Positions 52,060-61,176 of a stretch of 64,000 nt of DNA are shown in pieces. The DNA is taken from positions 3,844,001 to 3,908,000 of the forward strand of contig NC_008577.1 in NCBI RefSeq assembly GCF_000203935.1, given 5' to 3'. Source of the DNA: Shewanella sp. ANA-3 (GTDB lineage Bacteria; Pseudomonadota; Gammaproteobacteria; Enterobacterales; Shewanellaceae). How positions within the stretch are numbered: position 1 is the first letter of the stretch; every line of letters begins with the position of its first letter. A model generated the notes under the pieces. It made no database searches. It was not told the DNA's origin and worked only from the letters and a program-made list of their open reading frames with translations. Made by a program: the position numbers and the translations under genes.

Positions 52060-52470
52060 CTAAAAGTCGTCCGTTGTTCCTGAAAAATCACCCGTAATGG
52101 CATTGGCTCGAACCTGAGCTAAATAATCAATCGTCAGCAATATGGCCTGCTCTGCGCTTTCTTTAATCGGATTGGCGCGGCGGCCAAAGTGCGTGGTATA
52201 GATGCGCGTACCGTTGACCTCTAAGGTTAAAACCGTGCCCGCCTGCGGAAATACGGTTTCATATAGGGTCACGTTAAAGCCTTGGGTAAAGGGCAATTCG
52301 CGCCAATAACTTGAATAGTAAAAGCCAAAATCCTTACCAAAACGGGTTAAGGTTCTGTCTATAACTAATCCACTGATTTCAATGTCATTATCGGCCAAAA
52401 CACTGGGGGAACTGACAAGCAGCAAGGGACACAAGATGCAGACGAACAACCGCTTTTTTAACGATCTCAC
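52060..52470 (-). CDS. csgE: CsgE, curli secretion specificity factor
   Basis: A 136-residue periplasmic protein that caps the CsgG pore and brings CsgA to it. The signal peptide (KKRLFVCILCPLLLVSSPSVLA) is followed by IEISGLVIDRTLTRFGKDFGFYYSSYW and NVTLYETVFPQAGTVLTLEVN, conserved in CsgE. I start at GTG 52470 because GGGAGAGG precedes it and the result is a normal signal peptide; the longer frame from 52515 has no ribosome site. It is the first gene of csgEFG. Its promoter must be in the 232 bp behind it, where I see no clear consensus. Confidence 0.88.
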   Translation of the reverse strand: MRSLKKRLFVCILCPLLLVSSPSVLADNDIEISGLVIDRTLTRFGKDFGFYYSSYWRELPFTQGFNVTLYETVFPQAGTVLTLEVNGTRIYTTHFGRRANPIKESAEQAILLTIDYLAQVRANAITGDFSGTTDDF

Positions 52471-52702
52471 TTTCCTCTCCCTGTTGCTGAAAGCCACCCA
52501 TTGCGCGATATCCAAAGCCGAACTAAGGACCAGCCCTTAGTCAACATTTTCGCTTACGCAGGGTAACAGGACAGCCGATCTTTCGTCATTAGAGGGAGGG
52601 GTAAATTAGCCCGAAAAGCTAAGGTAAAAACCGCAAAATAGCCCATTTGGGTAATACATTCGGCTGAGGAGTGAAACCTCTTGATACACACTTAAACGCG
52701 GT

Positions 52703-54358
52703 TTATTGCGGCAGCCACAAATGTACCGATAGGCCGCCGTCGCTGCGATTATGCATGCTTATGCTACCATCGTGGGCTTCGATAATTTCGCGGCAAAGGG
52801 GCAGGCCTAAACCCGTGCCCGATTGTTTAGTCGAGTAAAAGGGCAATAGGGCTTGCTCTAACACTTCCTCGGACATACCACTGCCACAATCTTCGATTTT
52901 GATACTAAAGCCCGTCCCATCGACCATGGTTTGGTGGCGAATCGAGAGCGTGACTTCATCGGGATTAGAACCTGATTCATGGGCATTTTTCAGTAAATTC
53001 AGCAGGACTTGCTCCATTTGCCCTTGGTCGAAATAGCCCATTTCAGCGGGTAACTCATTGGCTAAGGTAAAAGGGTAATGTTGGGTTAAATGCTCGATAA
53101 GCTGCTGCCACGGCACATCACGTCGCTGCGGTAAAGGCAGTTTAGCAAAGCGCGCATAATTGAAAATAAACTGGCTCAAGTGATTCGTGCGACTCTCTAT
53201 GGTGTCGAATATCAGCTTAAGCTTGGGATTATCGAGATCTTTCGTCAGTAAACGCCCCGAGTTCACCATGGAGGCGATGGGCGCGACGGAATTATTTAGC
53301 TCATGGCTGATAATGCGGATCACCTTCTTCCATACCGCCACTTCCTGACGATTAAGCTCTCGGGTCATCTGCTTGAGCAAGATTAAGTTATGCTGTTGGT
53401 TATTCAGTAAAAACTGGCCACGGCTCAGATACCAAGTCTCAGTATCATCCTCGCCCATGGTAAACAGGCCGCTCTTTTCCTGCTTAAGGGCCAAGGCAAG
53501 CGCTTCGGGTAAGTCTTGCAGCAGCTCGTCGAGGCTCAAGCCTTCCATTTTGCCTTTGATATGAAAAAGATGCCGCGCCGCATCGTTGGCATACATGAGT
53601 TTTTGGTGATCGTTAAACAGCAGCATCACATTCGGAGAGCTTTGAATTACCTTATCCAGCAGCAATTCGCGCTGGTAAATATATTGCCGCTCTTGGCGCA
53701 ACTTAGCCGCCGAATCATTGAATAACTCCGCCAATGCTTTCAGCTGCCCCTCACCATTAGCCGGAATGCTGACGCTAAAGTCATTGTCGTTAAAGTTGAG
53801 TAAACCAACCTCTAAGGCATTGAGACTGCGAGCTAAATGGCGGGTAAACCAAGCCACACCCAAGGCACAGATGCCGCAGGAAAACAGTAATATGAATAGC
53901 CATTCAGTGATTGGCGGTGTGGACTCGGCCTCGTGTTCTAACTTCAACTTAGGCAGCGAGATAGGTTCAGCGGGTGGCGCTATGGGGGGCACTTCAGGAT
54001 GGACTGAAGGGCTAAAGAGTCCGTCTTTAAGTTGCTCGAGTTTATAGAGCTTAATTTGCAGCTGTTCTTGCTTAAGTTGCTCCAACTTTTGCAGCTCATG
54101 CTTAATCTGTTCCGCCCTTAAACGCTCCTGCAATGGCAGAGTTTGCTGTAATTGCTCGTTATTTTTAATCGCTGCCTCGACAGTCTCTTGCAGCTTATCT
54201 ACATCGAGGGGCGGTATAGTTATATCGGGGATCTTGATGGGCGCAGCGACTTCAACGGGCGAGATAGTCGGACGATAGCTCACAACACCTAAGGTCAAGA
54301 GCACACCTAAGGCGCAACAAACGGTTGAATAAATGATTAATTTTGTTCGCAGTTGCAC
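52703..54358 (-). CDS. Sensor histidine kinase, NtrB/NtrY-like
   Basis: A 551-residue membrane kinase. TM1 is at about 8-28. A periplasmic region (about 30-150) has a Pro-rich start and a Gln/Glu/Leu/Lys-rich coiled coil. TM2 is around 152-170, then a HAMP-like linker, a PAS domain (about 225-330) and the kinase core. The phosphoacceptor His is in RIISHELNNSVAP, the N box is NLLKNAHESG, and G boxes are DCGSGM and GTGLGL. It starts with GTG. It follows the sigma-54 response regulator gene after 40 bp and is its cognate kinase by context. Confidence 0.9.
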   Translation of the reverse strand: MQLRTKLIIYSTVCCALGVLLTLGVVSYRPTISPVEVAAPIKIPDITIPPLDVDKLQETVEAAIKNNEQLQQTLPLQERLRAEQIKHELQKLEQLKQEQLQIKLYKLEQLKDGLFSPSVHPEVPPIAPPAEPISLPKLKLEHEAESTPPITEWLFILLFSCGICALGVAWFTRHLARSLNALEVGLLNFNDNDFSVSIPANGEGQLKALAELFNDSAAKLRQERQYIYQRELLLDKVIQSSPNVMLLFNDHQKLMYANDAARHLFHIKGKMEGLSLDELLQDLPEALALALKQEKSGLFTMGEDDTETWYLSRGQFLLNNQQHNLILLKQMTRELNRQEVAVWKKVIRIISHELNNSVAPIASMVNSGRLLTKDLDNPKLKLIFDTIESRTNHLSQFIFNYARFAKLPLPQRRDVPWQQLIEHLTQHYPFTLANELPAEMGYFDQGQMEQVLLNLLKNAHESGSNPDEVTLSIRHQTMVDGTGFSIKIEDCGSGMSEEVLEQALLPFYSTKQSGTGLGLPLCREIIEAHDGSISMHNRSDGGLSVHLWLPQ

Positions 54359-54398
54359 CTAAAATTCCGCCTAATGCTCAGTGTTTATCATGCTATGG

Positions 54399-55835
54399 TT
54401 ATTTTTCTAGACCAAACTTATCCATGCGGCGATACAAGGCCTGTCGACTCAAGCCTAAGGATTTCGCCACGCGCGCAATCACGCCCTTGTGTTGCCTTAG
54501 GGCCATTTCAATCTGCTCACGGCTAACATCCATAGCGTCGCTGGAGTCCGATTGAGCAGGCACGTCATGATGCAAACTTTTCACCTGCGGTTCAATCGGT
54601 GTTATTGCGGACAGGGTTCGCCCAAATGTCGTAGTGTTTATTGCACTGGAATGACTTCCATGGGCGGGTGGTAACCCAAAATCGGCTTCGGTTAACACTC
54701 GGCTTTGGGCCAAGAGCGCCGCACGTTTGCAGGCATTTTCCAGCTCCCGCACATTGCCCGGCCAGCGGTGCTGCAACAGGGCTTGCTGCGCCGGTTTACT
54801 CAGGCTAAAACCCTCGCCGACAAAATGCTTCACTAAGGGCAAGATATCGTCAATTCGTTGATTCAGCGGCGGTAAGGCCAATTCAATCACATTCAAGCGG
54901 TAGAATAAGTCCTCACGGAAACGCCCCTCGGCAATATCTTGGGCCAGGTCGGCGTTGGTCGCACTGATCACCCTCACCTTCACCTTTAAGGTTTTATGGC
55001 TGCCTAAGCGCTCAAACTCCCCGGTTTGTAATACCCGCAGCAATTTCACTTGGCCCGACAGGGGTAAATTACCAATTTCATCCAAAAACAGCGTGCCGCC
55101 ATCGGCCGCCTCAAAGCGACCAATGCGCGCCTTATTGGCGCCGGTAAAAGCTCCCGCCTCGGCACCAAAGAGTTCTGCTTCGAGCAACTCCATCGGCAAG
55201 GCGCCCACATTCACCTTGATAAAAGGTTTGTTTTTTAAGGGGGAATTGGCGTGAATAATATCGGCAAGCTTGTCTTTACCCGCACCATTGGGGCCGGTGA
55301 TCAACACTGACACATCGGAGCGCGCCAGTTGTAAGGCTAAGTCGATACAGCGCTGCATAGCGCCACTGCCAAACACGATTCCACAGAGATCCGCATCGGC
55401 GATCGCCACCTGACGCTGAGAGTTCACTCGCTCGAGTTGTTGGTTTGCACGGGCAAGTTTATGTAGCGCGATTAAATTATTGATACTGTTTAGTAACTTA
55501 GCATCATCCCACGGTTTACCCATATAATCGGCGGCGCCCGCTTTCACTAGCTCGACCGCCGTTTCAAGCTGAGTCCACGCCGTCATCAGGATGATCGGCA
55601 GATCTTGCTGACGCTCACGCAGGGCATAAAACAACTGCCGCCCTTCTTCCCCCGAGGTGGTATCGCGGGTGAAGTTCATATCTTGGATAACCAAATCAAC
55701 ATCTTGGGTTGCCATTAGGCTAAGGGCATCTTCGGGCGTATGGCAAGTCAACACCTGATAACCATTGATCTCCAGCATTAAACCTAAGGCCTGGCAGATG
55801 GCATGGTTATCGTCGACAATCAGAATAGTGTCCAT
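54399..55835 (-). CDS. NtrC-family sigma-54-dependent response regulator
   Basis: A 478-residue regulator. The receiver domain (1-125) has acidic pair Asp8/Asp9 and phosphoacceptor Asp52 (VIQDMNF). The AAA+ domain (about 155-380) has Walker A GPNGAGKD, GAFTGA loop (EAGAFTGANKAR) and Walker B FLDEIGNL. A Fis-type HTH ends it (VAKSLGLSRQALYRRMDKFG). It lies 96 bp after the second permease gene and before the kinase gene. The sigma-54 promoter with repeated half-sites before the hlyD-like gene is its likely target, making the operon autoregulated. Confidence 0.93.
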   Translation of the reverse strand: MDTILIVDDNHAICQALGLMLEINGYQVLTCHTPEDALSLMATQDVDLVIQDMNFTRDTTSGEEGRQLFYALRERQQDLPIILMTAWTQLETAVELVKAGAADYMGKPWDDAKLLNSINNLIALHKLARANQQLERVNSQRQVAIADADLCGIVFGSGAMQRCIDLALQLARSDVSVLITGPNGAGKDKLADIIHANSPLKNKPFIKVNVGALPMELLEAELFGAEAGAFTGANKARIGRFEAADGGTLFLDEIGNLPLSGQVKLLRVLQTGEFERLGSHKTLKVKVRVISATNADLAQDIAEGRFREDLFYRLNVIELALPPLNQRIDDILPLVKHFVGEGFSLSKPAQQALLQHRWPGNVRELENACKRAALLAQSRVLTEADFGLPPAHGSHSSAINTTTFGRTLSAITPIEPQVKSLHHDVPAQSDSSDAMDVSREQIEMALRQHKGVIARVAKSLGLSRQALYRRMDKFGLEK

Positions 55836-55931
55836 GTGATCATGTGCGTCCAGAGTAAAACTATTAACCTTAAAATAACAAAAAGTGCAATAACATCCTA
55901 CTGTTATCGCACTTAATGCCCTTCAACTTAT

Positions 55932-57131
55932 TTAAACACTGCGGGTGGCTGTCGCCGGAGAAATCTTCGCGGCCTTGCGAGCTGGTAAGTACACAGCAAG
56001 GGTGGTTACCGCAAACAGCCCCGCCACAGTCAACAATGGATAGACTATCTCCAGCATCGGCAGGCTATAGAGGCTCATCAATTGCTGGCCGAGCTGAATC
56101 GCTAACAGCACACCAATGCTGCCACCGAGCAAGCAGAGCAAATAGTTCTCGACGAGGAAGTAGCTGATAATATCGCGCTTTTTTGCCCCTAACGCGCGGC
56201 GAGTGCCGATTTGTTTAGTGCGGCGCTGGATATTAAACATCACCATGCCTGTCACCCCAAGGGATGTGATCAGCAGCAGTAACACCACCATCATGGTCAG
56301 TACGGTTGCCATTAACTCATGGTCACGGTACGCCTCGATACGACGCTCTCCCATGGTCGTAAAACCTTCGACCACGCGGCTCGGATATTCCTTGTGCAGC
56401 AGCTCGGGAATGACTTCCTTGAGGCGAGCCATATCGCTCGACTTAGCCCTCACTAAATAGCGTTTATAGTCAGCGGGATAATTCACCGACAACACTGAGC
56501 TAAACTCCAAGTTTTTGTTATCCACCCACGCGGTTTGTAAGCGTTCCAACACTCCAATCACCACAAAGTGCTGCGTGCCCATATAGACGCTTTTCCCGAG
56601 TGCGGTTTCATTCGGCCATACCTTATCGGCAAAAGCTTTAGTGACGAGCATCTTGCCACCATCTTCCAGCAACTCTGTGGTGATTTCCTGGGGATAGAAG
56701 TTACGTCCTTCGACTAACTTCAGCCCTAGGGAGTTGATAAAATGCTCATCACTCATATACATGCCCGTATTGGGCGTAGATTTAGCACGCTCCTCAGGCC
56801 CCAGCGTAAAGTTACTCGACCAACCGCCACCGCTCAGGGGAGCCATAGAGGTGGGCGCAACATCGATAACGCCAGGAATCGCACGCAGAAGTTCCAAATC
56901 CCGTTTATCCTGCGCGACTAGATCCGTCGATTTATCAAAATGATAAATACTGAAATCGAAGACTTCGTTTTCAACAACCCCCGAATCACGCGCCATTAAA
57001 TTCAAACGCTCGGCGATAATAAAGCTCGCATTCGCGACGATAGCCACTGATAAAATGATCTGTAATAACAGCAACAAGGGGCCGCTTTTACTGCGTAATA
57101 AACTGCTGAGAATAGGTTTGATATGTAACAT
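55932..57131 (-). CDS. FtsX/MacB-type ABC permease (second)
   Basis: A 399-residue inner-membrane protein with one N-terminal membrane helix (about 15-38), a large periplasmic MacB-type domain (about 40-270) and three C-terminal helices. IGTRRALGAKKRDIISYFLVENYLL is the FtsX-type coupling motif. It pairs with the permease at 57143 (11 bp away) and the ATPase at 58456. The periplasmic domain differs from the other permease, so a heterodimer is likely. The substrate is unknown; peptides or antibiotics are usual for this family. Confidence 0.88.
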   Translation of the reverse strand: MLHIKPILSSLLRSKSGPLLLLLQIILSVAIVANASFIIAERLNLMARDSGVVENEVFDFSIYHFDKSTDLVAQDKRDLELLRAIPGVIDVAPTSMAPLSGGGWSSNFTLGPEERAKSTPNTGMYMSDEHFINSLGLKLVEGRNFYPQEITTELLEDGGKMLVTKAFADKVWPNETALGKSVYMGTQHFVVIGVLERLQTAWVDNKNLEFSSVLSVNYPADYKRYLVRAKSSDMARLKEVIPELLHKEYPSRVVEGFTTMGERRIEAYRDHELMATVLTMMVVLLLLITSLGVTGMVMFNIQRRTKQIGTRRALGAKKRDIISYFLVENYLLCLLGGSIGVLLAIQLGQQLMSLYSLPMLEIVYPLLTVAGLFAVTTLAVYLPARKAAKISPATATRSV

Positions 57132-57142
57132 ATTGCCCCCGA

Positions 57143-58447
57143 TTATTGGCTCTTAAGATAAACACTTGGGTTAGTCGTACACACACGCCACGCGGGGTAG
57201 ATACCAGCCACCACAGCCGCCAAAATCGCGATCATTGGTGCTATCAACCACATACTGGTATCGAGGTGAGTTAAAGACGCCTCCAAGTCAAACTTCTTGG
57301 TCAGCAGCATCAGTGAGCCCCAGGCCCAAGCTAAGCCGAGTAAACCGCCGAATAACCCCATCAAGGACACTTCCACCATATGTTGGGCAAAGATCTGCCC
57401 TTGGCTAGCGCCGATGGCGCGGCGCACGCCGATCTCGGGAGCACGGCGTAAAAACTTAGACAGCAACAACCCTAACATATTGACTAAACAGACGATTAAG
57501 AAGAGTGCACTCAGGCCCACCAGCACCTTGTTATCCTCCGGCACCACTTTATTGATGGCTAACCATTGGTCAACATCGGACAACTGCACATCGGCCTTAG
57601 GTGAGCTGAAGCGGCCTAATTTCTTTTGTTGTTCAATATATTGGCGTACCCACTGACGGTACTCAGCTACTTGCTCAGGCGTATCCAGTTGCACCCAATA
57701 CTGGGTCCAATGCTTTTCCGAAGTTAAACGCTGTGCATAGGTGTTGATGCTTTCATAGTTCCAGCCGTTGGTATTCCCCCAACTGCCGTATTCCTCAATC
57801 GGCGCTAAGCTGTAGGGGACAAACAAGGTATCCACATTGCCAAAGGCGCCGTTGTTAAGGTCGTAATAGTTTGGACTTGGTGCCCAAGGCTTAAGCACTC
57901 CAACCACCTGATAGGGCTTAGCATTGAAATAAATTGTCTTGCCGACACTATTTTGGCCCGCAAACAGCGTCTTATTCAGCTCATCGGTCAACACCACTTC
58001 GTAGCGAGCATCCTTATCAACACTGTCATCCCACGCCTGACCATATTGAAACTCGAGGCCAAACAGTGGGAAAAAATCGTTATTGGTCACCCGCACTCGA
58101 GATTGCAGCACGGGTAAAAAAGCCGGATCTTCGGTTTGCACCGCGCCGCCCGTGCGAAACATGGGGGTTTGTAGGCTAGGAATATCACTCTTAAGTAAGT
58201 TCATCCCGTCTTGATAGGTGATCTGTTGATCGAAGCGATCCCAGGCATCTGGACCTTGGCTCCATAGCTGCACCGCAAACAATTGGCCGGATTTCTCCCC
58301 CGCGGGGTTAATCGACATCATTTTATAAATATTGAGTGTGGTGATAGTGATGCCAATGCCGATGGAAATCGCCATGATCATCAATGCCGACAACATGGGC
58401 GTTTTTTTGATGCTACGCCAAGCTAAATCTAAGTAATAGAAGAACAT
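57143..58447 (-). CDS. FtsX/MacB-type ABC permease (first)
   Basis: A 434-residue inner-membrane protein with the same layout: an N-terminal helix (about 17-40), a periplasmic domain with many Trp and Tyr (about 45-310) and three C-terminal helices. IGVRRAIGASQGQIFAQHMVEVSLMG is the conserved coupling block. It begins 8 bp after the ATPase gene. The two permeases share the MacB topology but are clearly diverged, indicating an old duplication. Confidence 0.88.
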   Translation of the reverse strand: MFFYYLDLAWRSIKKTPMLSALMIMAISIGIGITITTLNIYKMMSINPAGEKSGQLFAVQLWSQGPDAWDRFDQQITYQDGMNLLKSDIPSLQTPMFRTGGAVQTEDPAFLPVLQSRVRVTNNDFFPLFGLEFQYGQAWDDSVDKDARYEVVLTDELNKTLFAGQNSVGKTIYFNAKPYQVVGVLKPWAPSPNYYDLNNGAFGNVDTLFVPYSLAPIEEYGSWGNTNGWNYESINTYAQRLTSEKHWTQYWVQLDTPEQVAEYRQWVRQYIEQQKKLGRFSSPKADVQLSDVDQWLAINKVVPEDNKVLVGLSALFLIVCLVNMLGLLLSKFLRRAPEIGVRRAIGASQGQIFAQHMVEVSLMGLFGGLLGLAWAWGSLMLLTKKFDLEASLTHLDTSMWLIAPMIAILAAVVAGIYPAWRVCTTNPSVYLKSQ

Positions 58448-58455
58448 AACCGCTC

Positions 58456-59196
58456 CTAGCCTTGGGCGTTAGCAACCAGTTTATCGACACTACCGTGGCT
58501 TGCACTGCGGGCCGCATTAGGTTGATACATGGTAAAGTCGCAGACTTGACCATCGACAATTTGGATATTGCGCTGGGCACGGCGAGCCAGTTCAGGATCG
58601 TGAGTCACCATGATGATGGTGGTGCCAGACTGATTAATATTCTCTAATAATTCCATCACTTGGCGGGCCATTAAACTGTCGAGGTTACCCGTAGGTTCGT
58701 CGGCGAGCAGAAAACGAGGCTCCCCCGCTAAAGCGCGAGCAATCGCCACCCTTTGCTGTTGACCGCCGGATAATTGGGTCGGCAAATGCTTCATCCGCGC
58801 GCCTAAGCCCACTTGCTCTAACGCTTGCTCCACACGGCGTTTACGCTCCTTGGCACTAAAACCACGGTAGCGCAGCGGCACTTCAATGTTTTCCGCGAGA
58901 TTAAGATCGGGGATCAAGTTAAAGCCTTGGAAGATAAAGCCAATCTTCTCGTTGCGTACGGCGGCACTCTTGTTATCACTGAGGTTCGAGACATTAATCC
59001 CATCTAAAAAATAATCCCCATGGGTGAAGCCTTCGAGCAAGCCTGCGATATTTAAGAAGGTGGTTTTACCTGAGCCCGAAGGCCCCGTAACCGCCACAAA
59101 CTCGCCCTCGTTCACCTCAAGGTTGAAATCCCGCAACGCATGGGTTTCCACTAAGTCCGTTTTAAAAACCTTGCTGATATTCTTCATTGATAACAT
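58456..59196 (-). CDS. MacB/LolD-type ABC ATPase
   Basis: A 246-residue ATPase. Walker A is GPSGSGKTTFLN, the signature LSGGQQQRVAIARALAGEP, Walker B FLLADEPTGNLD and the switch His in VTHDPELARRA. It belongs to the group that powers mechanotransmission-type MacB/LolCDE systems. AAGGAAAT precedes the ATG. It is placed between the small membrane protein gene (95 bp) and the two permease genes. Confidence 0.93.
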   Translation of the reverse strand: MLSMKNISKVFKTDLVETHALRDFNLEVNEGEFVAVTGPSGSGKTTFLNIAGLLEGFTHGDYFLDGINVSNLSDNKSAAVRNEKIGFIFQGFNLIPDLNLAENIEVPLRYRGFSAKERKRRVEQALEQVGLGARMKHLPTQLSGGQQQRVAIARALAGEPRFLLADEPTGNLDSLMARQVMELLENINQSGTTIIMVTHDPELARRAQRNIQIVDGQVCDFTMYQPNAARSASHGSVDKLVANAQG

Positions 59197-59291
59197 TTTA
59201 ATTTCCTTGATTAATTTTTATCTTTGCGCGCAAACGGCTTATAAAACGCGCAAGTTTCTTATCTTTAAGTGGTAAAGGCTACACAAAGCCC

Positions 59292-59663
59292 TTACCCCGC
59301 AAAACGGCCCATCACAAACCCACTCAAGGCATCGAACAACCCATTGAGACAGGCGAATATAAAGCTCACACTTTCCATCGAGACATCACCCACCTGGCGC
59401 GCTTCTTCTAGGGGATTCGTCCATTCCAAAATATTTAAGCCGAGGAAAAACCAGCTGTTGGCCTCACCTATGCCCAGCTCAACCGCCACCACCAGTAAGG
59501 CTAAGGCCAGAACACCAAACAATTTTGATGACATCAGCAGACCAAGATCGACGTTTTTAGTACGCATAATGAACTCCTTGTACACCTTAGCCGCAGACTT
59601 TTTAGCCAGAGCGGCGTTAATTACATCAATTTGATTAATAAGTAATTTTTGACTATCGGTCAT
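59292..59663 (-). CDS. Small inner-membrane protein of unknown function in the ABC operon
   Basis: A 123-residue protein I do not recognise. The soluble N-terminus (about 1-42) contains LINQIDVINAALAKKSAAKVY. TM1 is about 46-65 (LFGVLALALLVVAVELGIG). A second hydrophobic stretch follows at WFFLGLNILEW and a third near the C-terminus (FIFACLNGLFDALSGFVMG). Its ATG shares one base with the hlyD-like stop (TGATG), so it is translated along with the adaptor. It may be an accessory subunit of the exporter. The conserved location would be the test. Confidence 0.7.
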   Translation of the reverse strand: MTDSQKLLINQIDVINAALAKKSAAKVYKEFIMRTKNVDLGLLMSSKLFGVLALALLVVAVELGIGEANSWFFLGLNILEWTNPLEEARQVGDVSMESVSFIFACLNGLFDALSGFVMGRFAG

Positions 59664-60925
59664 CAATGCATTTTGACCTGTTCGGCATGGTTGAAGGGCT
59701 CAACACTGGAGATCACCCATTCGTCACCCGCTTTACCGCCTTCGATCACTTCCACCAGACTCATACTGGTACTGCCGAGCTTAATGTCGCGGCGGGTAGC
59801 AATATCGCCTTCGACTTGGTAAACCTCATCGCCACCACCGCTGGTCATAAAGGCACCGCGTTTAACCATCAACACATTCGCCCTGTGCTCGAGCAAGACT
59901 CTGGCGGAGATCCGTTGGTTTTGGCGCAGCTTCAAGCTTTCACTCTGCACAAATTGCACTCTGGCGGTCACCTCACGGTTACGCACTTCGGGGGAAATCG
60001 AGGATAGTTTGCCCATGAGTTTGACTTCACCGAAGCTCAGTTCGACCTCCATTCCGAGTCCTAACTCGTCGGCGTAGGATTCCGGCACCGCTAACTCGGC
60101 CTCATAGGCACTTAAATCGACTACGGTCAGAATGGGTTGATTAGCGCTTAAACGCGTTTTTTGCTCGGTCAACCAGTTACCAATAATGCCGCTCACTGGC
60201 GCCTTGATATTTAAGGCGTCGACCTGACGCTCAAGCTCTTTTACCGCCAGACTCTGCCGCTCAACTTCCAAGGCCTTGTTTTTCACCTCAAAGGTTAAGG
60301 TATCCTTGGTTAAGGCCACTTCCTGCTCCGCATGCTTAAATTTGAGTTTTGCCTTGTGCAGATCGTCCTTACCCTTCTCATAGTCGATTTGGCTGATCAG
60401 TTTAGATTGGATCAGTAAATCCCCACGACGGCTCTCCCGATCGGCGGCTTCCAAATCGACCGAGGCCATGTCTAAGGTTTGATTGACTTGTAATTGGTTA
60501 CGTCTAGCGTCTAGCTTGGCACGTTCAAGGGCGCTCTCTAATCCCGCCAATAGCGATTTGGCCTGCTCTAATTGATTGGTTAATCTTGGACTCTCCAGCT
60601 TTGCGACCACATCACCCTTGCTGACGCTATCCCCTGGGTTGCTCAGTAGCGTCACTGTGCCTTCTTCGGTGCTGTAGAGGATCGGCGCATTGGCGGCAAC
60701 AATTTTGCCCGTGGTGGCCACATCTCGAGTGAGCGTGCCAACATATAAAGTAGCGGTGGTGAGCTCGCTACGGCTGATGGACTGGCTGACTTTATCGCTA
60801 CCAAAACTGGCCCACACTAAGGCGCTAACCAGTAAGGTGCAGCCGCCAATCATCAGAGGCAACTTGAGGCGTTTAGCGGTCGATGGCACAAGGACTTTAT
60901 CCTGGCCGCTGGTATCTTTAATCAT
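59663..60925 (-). CDS. HlyD/MacA-type periplasmic adaptor protein
   Basis: A 420-residue membrane-fusion protein. One N-terminal anchor (PLMIGGCTLLVSALVWASFG) is followed by a lipoyl/barrel-sandwich half (TLLSNPGDSVSKGDVVAKLE), a long helical hairpin (about 110-215), the second lipoyl half (IKAPVSGIIGNWL) and beta-barrel domains. It joins an inner-membrane pump to an outer-membrane channel; no TolC gene is encoded here. It is the first gene of the series and lies 67 bp after the predicted sigma-54 start point. A weak GAGAA ribosome site precedes the ATG. Confidence 0.9.
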   Translation of the reverse strand: MIKDTSGQDKVLVPSTAKRLKLPLMIGGCTLLVSALVWASFGSDKVSQSISRSELTTATLYVGTLTRDVATTGKIVAANAPILYSTEEGTVTLLSNPGDSVSKGDVVAKLESPRLTNQLEQAKSLLAGLESALERAKLDARRNQLQVNQTLDMASVDLEAADRESRRGDLLIQSKLISQIDYEKGKDDLHKAKLKFKHAEQEVALTKDTLTFEVKNKALEVERQSLAVKELERQVDALNIKAPVSGIIGNWLTEQKTRLSANQPILTVVDLSAYEAELAVPESYADELGLGMEVELSFGEVKLMGKLSSISPEVRNREVTARVQFVQSESLKLRQNQRISARVLLEHRANVLMVKRGAFMTSGGGDEVYQVEGDIATRRDIKLGSTSMSLVEVIEGGKAGDEWVISSVEPFNHAEQVKMH

Positions 60926-61003
60926 GGCGTTTCTCGCTTCCCTGTCGGAGGGCTGGATAGGCCCATCGCTACGGACACTATTAAAAATCGATATCTAGTA
61001 ATA

Positions 61004-61018
61004 GCAACGCCTATGCCA
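61004..61018 (-). promoter_or_regulatory. Sigma-54 promoter for the hlyD-like / ABC / two-component operon
   Basis: On the minus strand TGGCATAGGCGTTGC matches the sigma-54 consensus TGGCAC-N5-TTGC at nine of ten fixed positions with exact spacing. Transcription would start near 60992 and run into the hlyD-like gene at 60925. An NtrC-family activator is encoded in the same operon. Confidence 0.78.
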
Positions 61019-61069
61019 ATTTCATTAAAACATTTACTTTCATAAAGTTAAGTTAAATTCAAGATAAAA

Positions 61070-61176
61070 GTGTCCGCGGACACCGAGGGCTTTATTAAAA
61101 AGTGTCCGCTGGTTTTCGCGAAAGTGTCCGCTGAAAAGCGGTTTGTGAATAAAGGAGGAAGACGGAGTGCGGACAC
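61070..61176. promoter_or_regulatory. Array of GTGTCCGC half-sites (enhancer for the sigma-54 promoter)
   Basis: A perfect 14-bp palindrome GTGTCCGCGGACAC lies at 61070-61083. Further GTGTCCGC copies are at 61102-61109 and 61124-61131, and the reverse form GCGGACAC is at 61169-61176. They are about 85, 114, 136 and 181 bp upstream of the predicted start. A near match, ACGGACAC, is at 60971-60978. These are probably binding sites of the NtrC-family regulator at 54399. Confidence 0.78.

Noticed and set aside
52471..52702. Sigma-54 promoter before csgE
   Set aside because: I looked for TGGCAC-N5-TTGC and for GTGTCCGC sites on both strands and found none.
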